Origin: Asticcacaulis taihuensis
GTDB taxonomy: Bacteria > Pseudomonadota > Alphaproteobacteria > Caulobacterales > Caulobacteraceae
Direction: 5' to 3'
Length of the DNA stretch: 64,000 nt
NCBI RefSeq assembly: GCF_900100255.1
Contig: NZ_FMTS01000001.1
Span: 930,001 to 994,000, forward strand
How positions within the stretch are numbered: position 1 is the stretch's first letter; each line of letters starts with the position of its first letter. The position numbers and the translations under genes were made by a program. This document shows, piece by piece, positions 41,263-50,860 of this stretch. The notes beneath the pieces were generated by a model. It saw nothing but the letters and a program-made list of their open reading frames with translations. It had not been told where the DNA came from and made no database searches.

Positions 41263-43992
41263 ATGAAACCACCCCGCTCCCCGCTTCCCCCCTCCGAGCC
41301 GAAAACCATTTTCGGCCGTTCCAAATTGCGGCCGCTTTTCGATGAGCCGGAAGCCGTGGCCGGACCGGCGGAGCTTGTGGCGAAAAGCTCCGAGGCTGGA
41401 GAGGTGGGAGAGATGAACGATATTCTCGAAGCGCCCTTCGATAACCCGACGCATGTGGCGACCGATACCCGTCCTGAACCTATTCCGGAGGCCAGCCCGG
41501 AAGCCATGCCAGCGCCAGAGCCGGAATTAAGCGCCGAAGACAAACCCACGCCGGAACCGGCACCTATCAGAGCCATTCTGGATATTCCCGAACTCAGGGC
41601 CGAACTGAAACCGCCCCCCGAAACCACGCCGCCGGTCAGGATGCACAAGACACCCGCGCAATCCAGCCGTTCCGTCAGCGCACAGAAGGTCAAGCCGGAA
41701 AGCGTGGCCCGAAAAGCGGCGCCTTCGTCCATTCTGCTGTGGGGGCTGGCCACCTTCGCCAGCCTGCTGTGGGCCTGCGGCCTGGCCGCCTTCGCCCTGG
41801 GCGCCCAGACCGACCTGGCGGCCCTGGCCTATGAACCTTTCAAGATCGTTGTGCTGGTTTTCCTGGCCCTCTTCCCCACCGGCCTGATCTTCGCCACTGC
41901 CTTTGCCCTGCGCAATGCCGCCATCCTGTCGCGCCAGGCCGACCGCGCCGCGCAACTGGCCGATACCCTGATGGCGCCGGCTGCTTCCGCCGCCGCCCAA
42001 ACCGGTGATCTGGTGGCCGCCCTGCGTGAACAGGTCGATCATGCCGTTCGCGCCGTCCGTCTCGCCCATGCCGATGTCACCGAACTGAGCGCGCAACTGA
42101 AGGCCGAAACCGACCGCCTGACCGAGGCCGCGACCAATGCCCGCGCGGCGGCACAAAACGTTACCCAATCCCTGGCCCATGAACGCGAATCCATGGGCGC
42201 GCTCAGCCAGTCGCTGAGCGTACAGTCGAGCGGCATTATCGAAGCCGTTGACCGTCAGGCGCGCATGGTGGCCGATGCCTCCGACCTGGCCCAGACGCAG
42301 TTGCGCGAAGCCGAGGCCAGCCTGGCCGCTTCCACCAGCGCCGTGGTCACGGCCTCGGCCGATGTGGCCGATATCGCCCGCACCGCCGCCGAAGACCTCG
42401 ATCGCCAGACCGTGCGCCTGGAAACCGCCGGTTCAGGCGTCGTCGACCAGGTGCGCAGTGTCGAGGAGGGGCTGTCCCAGCAACGCGCCGAACTGGTTTC
42501 GGCTGCCCTTTCCCTGCGTGCCGATCAGGAGGATTTCGCCGTCCATATCGAAAACCAACGCGCCCAACTGACCGAGGCGCTTTCGATCACCCGTGTCGCC
42601 ACGATCGATCTGGGCGAAACCTCGGCACGCGGCATCGACGTGCTGCGCGATATTGTTGTTTCGGCCCAGGAGCATTTCCAGGCCGTTCAGGGTGCCGCCG
42701 AGAACGAGCGCACGGCCTTCGAGACCCGCATCCACGCCACCCTCTCCAATATCTCGCTGATGGCGGCCGACGCCCGTGACGATCTGGTCGAGGAGACCCG
42801 CAAGGCGCTGGAACAGCTCAACACCTCGGCCGAAGACGCCAAACGCGCCGCCGATCAGGCGTCGCAAACTGCGCAGATGCGTGTGGATCGGCTCAATGAA
42901 TCGATCTTCGAGGCCAGCAAGAAGGCCGACGAGGTCTTTGATACGCGCTTCGCCGCCGCTCGTCGCCTGATCGAGGAATCGGCTGACCTGATCGGTGAGG
43001 CCGGTGACCAGACGGCACAAAAACTGGATGCCAGCTTCGCCCACACCCGCCAGACCATTGCCGAGGTCAATGAGGCGCTGAACGACCTGGCCACCGGCGC
43101 CGACCAGTTGCCCACCATTGCCCAGGCGCGCATCGTCGAAATTCGTCAGAGTGTCGAAGACGGCATCAATGCCATGCTGGAAGCCGCCCGCAAGGCGTCA
43201 CAGGAAACCGAGGCTGTCGACAATGCCTTCCAGGAACGGGTCAAGCGCAATTACGACATGCTGACCGAGGCCGTGCGTTTGATGGGCGTCATATCCGGCG
43301 ATCAGTCCCAGAGCAACGAACCGGTCGCACGCGAACGCGATTTTGGTCGCCCGGCCGCGCCCCGCAGATCACCCGAACCACCTGCCCCGGCACCAGCGCC
43401 TGCCCCAGTGCAACCTTCCGTTACCCGCGCGCGTCTCCTGCCGTTGAGTGTGCCGGCGTCGGAACGGGCGGCGGCCGCGCCTGCGCCGCAACGTGAAGCC
43501 CGCCCGGCCCGCGCCGTTCAGGATGGCTGGTCCTGGCGTGAACTGCTCGGCGGTATGGAAGGCCGCGACAAGACGCCGGAGCCAGCGGCAACCGCACCCC
43601 AGGCAGCGGTAGAACCCCCGCCCGATCCGGAATTCGACAGCCTGGATGATGTGATGGTCGCCGAGGTCAGCGCCATGGGAATAGATGCCGCGGCACTGCT
43701 CGGCCGCGCCCGGATCGAAGAAGTCATCGGCGCCATTATGGCCGAGGACAATGAAGGGGCTCGCCTAGTCGTCCGCCGTGTCGCCCCCGCCGCTATCCGC
43801 CGCCTCAGTCGGCGGCTGCTGGCCGATGCGCCCCTGCGGCAACAGGCCAATGATTTCGCCACCGCCTATGACCAGCAGATCAATATGGGCTTGCTTGCCA
43901 AGGATGCGATCCGAGAACTGAACGAGGTTCTGGGCAGCGATTCCGGCCGTGCCTATCTGCTGCTTGATGCCGCGCTCAGCGATTTGATATGA
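41263..43992 (+). CDS. Large membrane-anchored coiled-coil protein, TipN-like polarity factor candidate
   Basis: A 909-residue protein in four parts. Residues 1-155 are an acidic Pro/Glu-rich cytoplasmic region. Two membrane helices follow (~157-180 and ~190-212). Residues ~220-690 are a continuous Ala/Glu/Gln-rich coiled coil with heptad patterning. A Pro/Ala linker (~700-790) leads to a conserved-looking globular end (MGIDAAALLGRARIEEVIGA... to LLLDAALSDLI). Caulobacter TipN, which marks the new pole, has similar size and two N-terminal membrane segments before a long coiled coil. The identity is suggested by architecture only. It overlaps the epimerase gene by four bases. Confidence 0.6.
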   Translation: MKPPRSPLPPSEPKTIFGRSKLRPLFDEPEAVAGPAELVAKSSEAGEVGEMNDILEAPFDNPTHVATDTRPEPIPEASPEAMPAPEPELSAEDKPTPEPAPIRAILDIPELRAELKPPPETTPPVRMHKTPAQSSRSVSAQKVKPESVARKAAPSSILLWGLATFASLLWACGLAAFALGAQTDLAALAYEPFKIVVLVFLALFPTGLIFATAFALRNAAILSRQADRAAQLADTLMAPAASAAAQTGDLVAALREQVDHAVRAVRLAHADVTELSAQLKAETDRLTEAATNARAAAQNVTQSLAHERESMGALSQSLSVQSSGIIEAVDRQARMVADASDLAQTQLREAEASLAASTSAVVTASADVADIARTAAEDLDRQTVRLETAGSGVVDQVRSVEEGLSQQRAELVSAALSLRADQEDFAVHIENQRAQLTEALSITRVATIDLGETSARGIDVLRDIVVSAQEHFQAVQGAAENERTAFETRIHATLSNISLMAADARDDLVEETRKALEQLNTSAEDAKRAADQASQTAQMRVDRLNESIFEASKKADEVFDTRFAAARRLIEESADLIGEAGDQTAQKLDASFAHTRQTIAEVNEALNDLATGADQLPTIAQARIVEIRQSVEDGINAMLEAARKASQETEAVDNAFQERVKRNYDMLTEAVRLMGVISGDQSQSNEPVARERDFGRPAAPRRSPEPPAPAPAPAPVQPSVTRARLLPLSVPASERAAAAPAPQREARPARAVQDGWSWRELLGGMEGRDKTPEPAATAPQAAVEPPPDPEFDSLDDVMVAEVSAMGIDAAALLGRARIEEVIGAIMAEDNEGARLVVRRVAPAAIRRLSRRLLADAPLRQQANDFATAYDQQINMGLLAKDAIRELNEVLGSDSGRAYLLLDAALSDLI

Positions 43993-44966
43993 GACTTGTT
44001 CTCCGCGAAGAGACCTTCCCGATCGCCGGGCGGTTCACCATTGCGCGCGGCTCGAAGACCGAAGCGCAAGTCCTCTATGTCGAACTGGAAGACCAGGGCT
44101 GTGTCGGCCGCGGCGAGGCCGTGCCCTATGCCCGTTATGGCGAAAGTATCGCGCAATCCGTGGCCGATATCGAGGCTGTGCGCAGTCGTATTGAGGCCGG
44201 TTTAAGTTTCAGCGACCTGCATGACCTTCTCCCGGCCGGCGCGGCGCGCAATGTCATAGATTGCGCCCTGTGGGATCTGAACGCCAAACTGACCGGCATT
44301 CCGGCCTGGCGCGCCGCCGGTCTGAAACGCCTCGATCCGCTGAAAACCGCCTATACCTTAAGCCTCGACACGCCCGAAGCCATGGGAGTGCAGGCCGCCG
44401 CCAATGCCCGCCGTCCCCTGCTCAAGCTCAAGATCGGCGGGCCGGACGATCTCGACCGCATCGAGGCGGTACGGGCCAACGCGCCGAAATCGCGCCTTAT
44501 CGTCGATGGCAATGAGGGTTTGAATTTCGATGACCTTGTGCGCATGGCGCCGGAGATGCAGAAGCTAGATGTCAAACTGATCGAACAGCCACTGAAAGTT
44601 TCGGAAGACGAGCAGTTGCTGGGCTATTCATCTCCCGTGCCCTTGTGCGCCGATGAGAGCCTGCATACCCGCGCCGAACTGGACCGCTGCGCGCGGCTCT
44701 ACAGCCATATCAATATCAAGCTCGACAAGACCGGCGGTCTGACCGAGGCCCTGGCGCTCAAAACCGCGGCCATCGAGGCCGGGCTTGGCCTCATGGTCGG
44801 CTGCATGGTGGCGACCTCACTTTCGATGGCCCCGGCCATGCTGGTGGCGCAAGGGGCCGAATTCGTCGATCTCGACGGCCCGCTTCTGCTGGCGCGCGAC
44901 CGAGAGCACGGGCTGGAGATAACCGGCTCCATCCTGCATCCGCCCAGGCCGGAATTGTGGGGCTAA
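43989..44966 (+). CDS. ycjG: Dipeptide (L-Ala-D/L-Glu) epimerase, enolase superfamily
   Basis: A 325-residue enzyme with the enolase-superfamily catalytic set: the acid/base Lys pair in LLKLKIGG near residue 140, metal ligands in LIVDGNEG, LIEQPL and LCADESLH, and the second Lys in INIKLDKTGGLTEAL. This matches muropeptide epimerases that convert L-Ala-D-Glu to L-Ala-L-Glu in peptidoglycan recycling. Its ATG overlaps the stop of the coiled-coil protein gene. Its own stop codon overlaps the stop of the convergent MFS gene. Confidence 0.9.
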   Translation: MRLVLREETFPIAGRFTIARGSKTEAQVLYVELEDQGCVGRGEAVPYARYGESIAQSVADIEAVRSRIEAGLSFSDLHDLLPAGAARNVIDCALWDLNAKLTGIPAWRAAGLKRLDPLKTAYTLSLDTPEAMGVQAAANARRPLLKLKIGGPDDLDRIEAVRANAPKSRLIVDGNEGLNFDDLVRMAPEMQKLDVKLIEQPLKVSEDEQLLGYSSPVPLCADESLHTRAELDRCARLYSHINIKLDKTGGLTEALALKTAAIEAGLGLMVGCMVATSLSMAPAMLVAQGAEFVDLDGPLLLARDREHGLEITGSILHPPRPELWG

Positions 44967-46177
44967 TCCCTCACCGCCATCAGCCGCGCCCGCTGGCTGT
45001 AAAGCCACGCGGCGGCACATAATCCCAACCCGGCCACGCCCGCCATTACGCCGTAACCTTTAGCGGCAAAGGCCACGTAAATGGCACCGGAAACGATCGT
45101 GCCCAGCCCCATCATGACACCATTGGCATAGGCGGCATTGACCGTCTGGCCCAGGCTTTCATAGCCTTTCGGGCTCAGGCGCTGCACCAGTTCCAGACCG
45201 GCTAGATAGGTTGCGGCGAACGACAGGGCGTGCAGGCATTGCAACGGATAAAGCGCCCACAACGGCGGCGAAAAGGCCATCAGCCCCCAGCGCGCCACCG
45301 CGAAAATCCCGGCGACGACCAGCATCCGCCACGGACCAGCCTTTCGCCTGATCCCCTCGCCCCGCCACATGAAGACCACCTCAGCCACCACACCGACCGC
45401 CCACAGATAGCCGCAGGTGCTTGATGAGAAACCGCGTTCCTTCCAGATGATGGTCGAAAAGGCGTAGTAGAAACTGTGCGACGCCTGCAGGCAGCCGATA
45501 GCCGCCAGCAGCCACAGGAAGCCTTCATCGCGCATCAGGACTTTCAGACGCGCGAATCCGTCCCCAGCAGACTCCAGCGGCGCATGTCCGGGGCGTTCAA
45601 GACCGGCCAGCAGATAACGGCCGCCCAGCGCTGTCAGAATGGCCGCCACCACCAGCCAGACAAGGATCAGGTCTGTCGGCCAGATCACCAGCAGGAAACC
45701 CAGAACGATATTGGTGACGATAAATGAACTGGAGCCGACCGCGCGCGGAATGGCGTAGGCGAAATTTTCCAGCCGTGACAATTGCATGGTCATGGCATCA
45801 TTGAGCGGTGCCAGGCTGGTCATGCAACTGAACGCCAGGGTGTAGAGCGCCAGATAAAGCGGAAAGCGCAGTCCCGGCAGCCATCCGCCCGTCGCCATCA
45901 GGGCGTAGAACAGCGCCCCCAAACAGGCCAGCCACACCAGCGGTGTGCGGTAGAGCCTGAAACCGTCGGCCCACAGGCCACTGACCGGCCCGGTCAGCGC
46001 TCGCAGCAGCAAAGGCGCGGCCAGTATGATGCCAATCTGCCCGGCCGTCATGCCATGAGTCTTCAGCCACAGCGGCATGAAAGGCAGGGACGCGCCAGTG
46101 CCGGCATAGGCCAGGGCGTAGAATATGGCCTGCCGGCGCAGTGTCGTCAGAGGGAAAGGGGTTGTGAGCGCGGGCAT
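44963..46177 (-). CDS. MFS transporter, 3-phenylpropionate-permease (HcaT)-like
   Basis: A 404-residue membrane protein from ATG 46177 with about twelve hydrophobic segments. The opening FYALAYAGTGASLPFMPLWLKTHGMTAGQIGII and the ending QCLHALSFAATYLAGLELVQRL are characteristic of the PPP/HcaT-like branch of the MFS (MFS_1_like). The substrate is unknown. Next to a muropeptide epimerase a role in peptide or aromatic uptake can only be guessed. It is divergent from the iminopeptidase gene with 48 bp between starts. Confidence 0.88.
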   Translation of the reverse strand: MPALTTPFPLTTLRRQAIFYALAYAGTGASLPFMPLWLKTHGMTAGQIGIILAAPLLLRALTGPVSGLWADGFRLYRTPLVWLACLGALFYALMATGGWLPGLRFPLYLALYTLAFSCMTSLAPLNDAMTMQLSRLENFAYAIPRAVGSSSFIVTNIVLGFLLVIWPTDLILVWLVVAAILTALGGRYLLAGLERPGHAPLESAGDGFARLKVLMRDEGFLWLLAAIGCLQASHSFYYAFSTIIWKERGFSSSTCGYLWAVGVVAEVVFMWRGEGIRRKAGPWRMLVVAGIFAVARWGLMAFSPPLWALYPLQCLHALSFAATYLAGLELVQRLSPKGYESLGQTVNAAYANGVMMGLGTIVSGAIYVAFAAKGYGVMAGVAGLGLCAAAWLYSQRARLMAVRD

Positions 46178-46225
46178 TTTACGTCTTAGTGATATCCAAC
46201 AATTTGCCCATTTAAACTCAAGATT

Positions 46226-47227
46226 ATGACTGACTCTGTGATTCCCAAGAAAAGCGCGCCGGTGCGCGGCCTTTATCCTGATATCGAGCCCTATGACAGC
46301 GGTCATATGCCGACCGGCGGCAAACACAAGATATATTATGAGCAGAGCGGCAATCCCCAGGGCCTGCCGGTCGTGGTGGTGCATGGCGGTCCCGGCGGCG
46401 GCACCTCGCCCAACCTGCGCGGCTACTTCAATCCGGACGGCTACCGCATTATCCTGTTCGATCAGCGCGGCTGCGGAAAATCGACGCCGCACGCTTCGGA
46501 AGACATTTCGCTCGAAGACAACACCACCTGGCATCTGGTCGCCGACATGGAAGCCCTGCGCCAGAAGCTGGGCATCGAGAAATGGGTCGTCTTCGGCGGT
46601 TCCTGGGGCTCAACCCTCTCTCTCGCCTATGCCCTCACCCATCCGGAACGTGTCAGCGGCCTGATCCTGCGCGGCATCTTCCTGGTGCGCAAATCGGAAC
46701 TGGACTGGTTCTATCAGGAAGGCGCCAGCCATCTCTATCCGGATATATGGGAAAAATTCGTCGCGCCCATCCCCGAGGGCGAACGCGGTGACCTGCTCTC
46801 CGCCTATATCAAGCGGCTGAATGGCCCGGATCGCGCCGAAAGCGTGCGCTGCGCCCTGGCCTGGAGCGGCTGGGAAGGCGACACCCTCTCCATCGACGGG
46901 CCGTCCGAAGTGGCGTCGAAATTCTCCGATCCGGCCTTCGCGCTCGCCTTTGCGCGGATCGAAAGCTGGTATTTCAAAAATGGCGGTTTTTTCGAGAATG
47001 AGAACTGGGTGCTGGAGAATATCGGTCGCATCCGCCATATCCCCGGCTGGATCGTACAGGGCCGCTACGATGTGGTGACGCCTATGGCCACCGCCTGGGA
47101 CCTGAAAAAAGCCTGGCCCGAAGCCCGCTTCAACCTGGTGAAAAAGGCCGGTCACTCGTCGAGTGACCCTGGTATCCTCGAAGGTCTGGTGGCGGCCGCC
47201 GATGAGGCTTTGGTCGCTTTAAGCTAA
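46226..47227 (+). CDS. pip: Proline iminopeptidase
   Basis: A 333-residue alpha/beta hydrolase that removes N-terminal proline from peptides. The oxyanion loop HGGPGGGTSPNLRGYF, FDQRGCGKSTPHAS, the nucleophile elbow VFGGSWGSTLSLAYALTHP (Ser near residue 126), the GAW-like LAWSGWEGDT segment, and the C-terminal catalytic His in KKAGHSSSDP are all typical of the S33 family. Length is normal. Confidence 0.95.
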   Translation: MTDSVIPKKSAPVRGLYPDIEPYDSGHMPTGGKHKIYYEQSGNPQGLPVVVVHGGPGGGTSPNLRGYFNPDGYRIILFDQRGCGKSTPHASEDISLEDNTTWHLVADMEALRQKLGIEKWVVFGGSWGSTLSLAYALTHPERVSGLILRGIFLVRKSELDWFYQEGASHLYPDIWEKFVAPIPEGERGDLLSAYIKRLNGPDRAESVRCALAWSGWEGDTLSIDGPSEVASKFSDPAFALAFARIESWYFKNGGFFENENWVLENIGRIRHIPGWIVQGRYDVVTPMATAWDLKKAWPEARFNLVKKAGHSSSDPGILEGLVAAADEALVALS

Positions 47228-47445
47228 GGAACGACCGGCGTTGTCCGGCCGGTCATGGCGCCGTTGGCCGTGGGGTCGGCGGCGGCCGGTTTGTTGTTAT
47301 TATCCGCGCCGGGTTTGTCATGCGATCCTGACGGCGCGATCAGGATAACGGCGATCACCAGACCGATAATCACGAACAGCACGATCGCCACCCACAGCGA
47401 GCGTCGGCTTTCCGTTTTCGTGACTGGAGGTTCGTTCGTCGTCAT
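47224..47445 (-). CDS. Small single-pass membrane protein of unknown function
   Basis: A 73-residue protein from ATG 47445 (GGAGG upstream is not close). A polar, basic N terminus precedes one membrane helix (LWVAIVLFVIIGLVIAVIL, residues ~17-35), followed by a polar Asn/Pro/Ala-rich tail. The stop codon overlaps the end of the convergent iminopeptidase gene. I do not recognise a family. Confidence 0.6.
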   Translation of the reverse strand: MTTNEPPVTKTESRRSLWVAIVLFVIIGLVIAVILIAPSGSHDKPGADNNNKPAAADPTANGAMTGRTTPVVP

Positions 47446-47490
47446 GAGTGCAGGATAGAGCGCACGGCATAAGAAATCAGCGTGGAGTGA

Positions 47491-47559
47491 AGTAAGACAC
47501 CCCACCACCATCTTCGCTTCGCTTTATGGTCCCCCCTCCCCGACAAGCGGGGAGGAACA
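47491..47559 (-). repeat. Interspersed hairpin repeat, copy 7
   Basis: AGTAAGACACCCCACCACC, a second-stem region, then CCCCCCTCCCC...GGGGAGG. It is in inverse orientation, paired back-to-back with copy 8, between the small membrane protein gene and rodA. Confidence 0.85.
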
Positions 47560-47575
47560 AGAACAAAGGCGCTTC

Positions 47576-47660
47576 ACCTGCTCCTCCCCGCTTGTCGGGG
47601 AGGGGGACCGCACGAGCCCGCGCAGCGGCGAGATGTGGTAGTGGGGTTTCTGACTTGTTA
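47576..47660 (+). repeat. Interspersed hairpin repeat, copy 8
   Basis: CTCCTCCCCGC...GCGGGGAGG-like stem (CCCCGCTTGTCGGGG), GGGGACCGC, second stem, then GTAGTGGGGTTTCTGAC. It lies just downstream of the minus-strand rodA stop, where it may also act as a transcript end. Confidence 0.85.
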
Positions 47661-47681
47661 AAGCGGTGCTTTGGTCAACGC

Positions 47682-48845
47682 CTATTCAAACCTTTGAAAA
47701 ATAGACGCCTGCCTCGGCAGTTCCTGATAACGGTGGACCTTGACGCCCAGCACCAGGCCGAAGCCGGTCATCACCATCAGCATGGCAGAGCCGCCATAGG
47801 AGACCAGTGGCATGGGCACGCCGACCACCGGGAACAGGCCCATGACCATGGCGCCATTGATCAGCACATAGAGCGCGAAGGTGGCCGTGGCCCCTGCCGC
47901 CGCCAGCCGCCCGAAGTGCGAGTGCGACAGCGAGGCCATGCGCAGGGCCATCAGGATGATCAGGGCATAGAGCAGGAAGATAACGAAGCCACCCGCAAAG
48001 CCCAGTTCCTCGCAGACCGCCGCCATGATGAAGTCCGTGTGCTTTTCCGGCAAAAAGTTGAGCTGGCTTTGCGAGCCGAGGCCCAGCCCCTTGCCCAGCA
48101 GGCCGCCGGAGCCCATGGCGATTTTCGATTGCAGGATATGGTAACCGTCACCGGACGGATCGCCTTCGGGATTGAGGAAGGTCAGGATGCGTTTCTTCTG
48201 GTAATCATGCAGCACGTACTGGAAGGCCAGCGGTACGGTAATCACCGCGCCCACGGCCGCCGCCGCGATGATCTTCCAGTTCAGGCCGGCCAGGATCATC
48301 ACCGACGCGCCGGTCAGTGAGATCAGCACGGCGGTGCCGAGATCGGGCTGGTGCATGACGAGCGTTGCCGGCACGCCGATCATGGCGGCGGGGATCAGCA
48401 GCTTCCAGGAGAGATTAGCGTCCTTGGCCGAGCATTCGTGATAAAAGCGCGCCAGGGCGAGCACAATGGCCAGTTTCATGAATTCGGACGGCTGGAAAGA
48501 AAGCGGCCCCAGGCTAAGCCAGCGCTGGGCCCCCATGCGCACATCACCCACCGCCTCGACCGCGATCAGCAGCAGCAGCGAGCCCCCGTAAAACCAGTAG
48601 GCCCCCATCAGCCAGATGCGCAGGTCGACCAGTGCCAAAGCGCACATCATCACCAGGCAGACGCAGAAGAAGATCAGTTGCTTATAGGCCCACGGATCCC
48701 ACTTCATGCCGCCGACGCTATAAAGCAGCAGGATGCCGATGCCGGTCAGACAGCATAGAAGTCCGACGAACAGCCAGTCGATCTGGGCGATCTTGCTTTC
48801 ATAACGATCGCGTTGTCCGGGACGTGAGAGGGCGGAATCGACCAT
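47682..48845 (-). CDS. mrdB: Rod shape-determining peptidoglycan glycosyltransferase RodA
   Basis: A 387-residue SEDS-family polymerase with about ten membrane helices. It adds lipid II to glycan strands during elongation, working with PBP2 encoded just upstream (8 bp gap). Signatures are QRWLSLGPLSFQPSEFMKLA, HQPDLGTAVLI, and YHILQSKIAMGSGGLLGKGLG (family GSGGLxGKG), with TDFIMAAVCEELGF near residue 285. It is the last gene of the mreB-mreC-mreD-mrdA-mrdB cluster. Confidence 0.97.
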   Translation of the reverse strand: MVDSALSRPGQRDRYESKIAQIDWLFVGLLCCLTGIGILLLYSVGGMKWDPWAYKQLIFFCVCLVMMCALALVDLRIWLMGAYWFYGGSLLLLIAVEAVGDVRMGAQRWLSLGPLSFQPSEFMKLAIVLALARFYHECSAKDANLSWKLLIPAAMIGVPATLVMHQPDLGTAVLISLTGASVMILAGLNWKIIAAAAVGAVITVPLAFQYVLHDYQKKRILTFLNPEGDPSGDGYHILQSKIAMGSGGLLGKGLGLGSQSQLNFLPEKHTDFIMAAVCEELGFAGGFVIFLLYALIILMALRMASLSHSHFGRLAAAGATATFALYVLINGAMVMGLFPVVGVPMPLVSYGGSAMLMVMTGFGLVLGVKVHRYQELPRQASIFQRFE

Positions 48846-48853
48846 GGAATGAC

Positions 48854-50848
48854 CTAAGTGCTTGTCGGCAAGGTATCGGGTGGCGGGGGAGCTGCGCCAG
48901 CATCGTCTTCAGGCAGCGGCACATCGCTGAGGGGTTTGTCGACCAGGTCCGCCGGGTTGACCCCGATAATGCGTTTCTGGATTTCAGGGTCTTTCAGCAA
49001 GGCCATGCGCATGATTTCGCGCGCCTTGGGTGCGGCCGACGAAGACCCCCAGCCACCGTGCTGCACGATAACGCTCATCGCGTATTTGGGCGCATCGGCC
49101 GGGGCGAAGGCCACGAACCAGGCGTGGTCGCGCTTTTCCCATTCCAGATGCAGGGTCGCCCGCGAACCGGATTTGATGGTATGCGATTGCGCCGTGCCGG
49201 TCTTGCCCGCCATCATGATCGGCCCCAGGTCGAGCTTGGCAAAGCCCGCGGCCGTACCGCTGGTCACCACATCAGCCATGGCGGCCCGGACGAAGGCAAT
49301 GTGATTCGGATCGGCGGCCAGGTCTTCAAATTCGGTTTCTTTATAGGGCTTCCCCCCCACGGACTTGACCAGGCGCGGCAGGACGGCCTTGCGCCCATTC
49401 GCCAGCCGTGACACCGCCACGCAGTTTTGCAGGGCATTCACATTGGTAAAGCCCTGCCCGATGCCCATGGAAGGTGTTTCGCCCGGCTGCCATTTAGGAT
49501 CCTTGGGACGCCAGGGCTTGCTGCCATCGAAATAGGCCCGTTTCCAGGCCGTATCGGGAACAACCCCCGCCTTTTGCCCTTCTATGCCGATATCGAAAAT
49601 CTGCCCCAGGCCGAATTTCCGCGCCAGGGCAGCGATCTTATCCGGCCCCACCGACAGGGCGCACTGATAGAAATAGACATCGCACGAGGTGACGATAGCG
49701 CCGTGCAGGTCCAGCGTGCCGTGATGCGAGTCACAGTGGAAAACGTGATTGCCGAACGGAAACACACCATTGCAGGTGTGGGTCGTCTTGGGATCGTAGC
49801 CGTTTTCGAGTGCCGCCAACGCCACCAGGGTCTTGAAGGTCGAACCCGGCGGATAGGTGCCGGACAGCGCCTTGTCGAGCAGGGGCACGCGATCATAATC
49901 GTGCAGAAGCTTGTAGGCGTCGCTGGAAATACCCGAAACGAACAGGTTGGGATCGAAACCGGGGCTTGAGGTCATGCACAGGACCTCGCCGGTATGGATA
50001 TCCATCATGACGCAGGAACCGGAATCCTGGCCGAAGACCTCGATGGCGCGCTGCTGGATATCCGCATCGAGCGTCAGGACGATGTCCTTGCCGGGAACGG
50101 GTTCGATCGAGCCTTCGTCGTCCTGAGCCACCACCTTGCCGCGTGCATCGACCTCGACCTTTTTGCCGCCGGCCACGCCGCGCAGGTCCTTGTCGAAGGC
50201 CCGTTCGATGCCGGTCTTGCCGATGCGGAAACTGGGGTGGTGCAGGAGGTTAAAATCGGTTTCCGAGGCGTTCTTTTCGTTGTCGAGATCCTTCTGGTTC
50301 ACCTTCGAGACATAGCCGACGACATGCGAGAAGGCACCGCCGTAATAATAGGCGCGCATTTCATCCATATCGGCCACGACGCCGGGAATATCGTTGGCGT
50401 AAAGACTGACCTTGGAGAAATCCTCCCAGCTCAGGTCGCCGGCGATAATGGTCGGCACCGAGCGCTGGTTCTGATTAATGTCGCGCAAAATACGGCGGCG
50501 GCTGGCAAGGGTCTGCGGCAGGACGTAGGAGACCTGATCGAGCGTGTCGTCAATGTTCTTGACCTCGTTGGTCTCGATCATGACACGGAAGGACGGCCGA
50601 TTGCCGGCTATCAGCTTGCCGTTGCGGTCATAGATATTGCCGCGCGGTGGCGTTATCAACCGGAAATTGTACTGATTGGCGGCCGACAGCTTCTTGTACT
50701 TGCCGCCCTGTACGATCTGTAAGTGCGCCAGCCGACCGGTGAGCGCAAACATGCCGAACGCCACCAGCCCGCCCATCAGGAAGATGCGCCGGGTGAACAT
50801 GCCCTGGCGTTCATTTACATCGGTAAAGACAAGTGAAGGTTCAGCCAT
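48854..50848 (-). CDS. mrdA: Penicillin-binding protein 2, peptidoglycan transpeptidase
   Basis: A 664-residue inner-membrane transpeptidase for elongation. One N-terminal membrane anchor (residues ~18-40) precedes the dimerisation/pedestal domain (LITPPRGNIYDRNGKLIAGN) and the transpeptidase domain. The SxxK nucleophile is in YPPGSTFKTLVALAAL near residue 337, and the third motif is AGKTGTAQSHTI near 549. The C-terminal ~30 residues are acidic/Pro-rich. It lies 12 bp after mreD and 8 bp before rodA. Confidence 0.97.
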   Translation of the reverse strand: MAEPSLVFTDVNERQGMFTRRIFLMGGLVAFGMFALTGRLAHLQIVQGGKYKKLSAANQYNFRLITPPRGNIYDRNGKLIAGNRPSFRVMIETNEVKNIDDTLDQVSYVLPQTLASRRRILRDINQNQRSVPTIIAGDLSWEDFSKVSLYANDIPGVVADMDEMRAYYYGGAFSHVVGYVSKVNQKDLDNEKNASETDFNLLHHPSFRIGKTGIERAFDKDLRGVAGGKKVEVDARGKVVAQDDEGSIEPVPGKDIVLTLDADIQQRAIEVFGQDSGSCVMMDIHTGEVLCMTSSPGFDPNLFVSGISSDAYKLLHDYDRVPLLDKALSGTYPPGSTFKTLVALAALENGYDPKTTHTCNGVFPFGNHVFHCDSHHGTLDLHGAIVTSCDVYFYQCALSVGPDKIAALARKFGLGQIFDIGIEGQKAGVVPDTAWKRAYFDGSKPWRPKDPKWQPGETPSMGIGQGFTNVNALQNCVAVSRLANGRKAVLPRLVKSVGGKPYKETEFEDLAADPNHIAFVRAAMADVVTSGTAAGFAKLDLGPIMMAGKTGTAQSHTIKSGSRATLHLEWEKRDHAWFVAFAPADAPKYAMSVIVQHGGWGSSSAAPKAREIMRMALLKDPEIQKRIIGVNPADLVDKPLSDVPLPEDDAGAAPPPPDTLPTST

Positions 50849-50860
50849 CTTTCACCCCGC

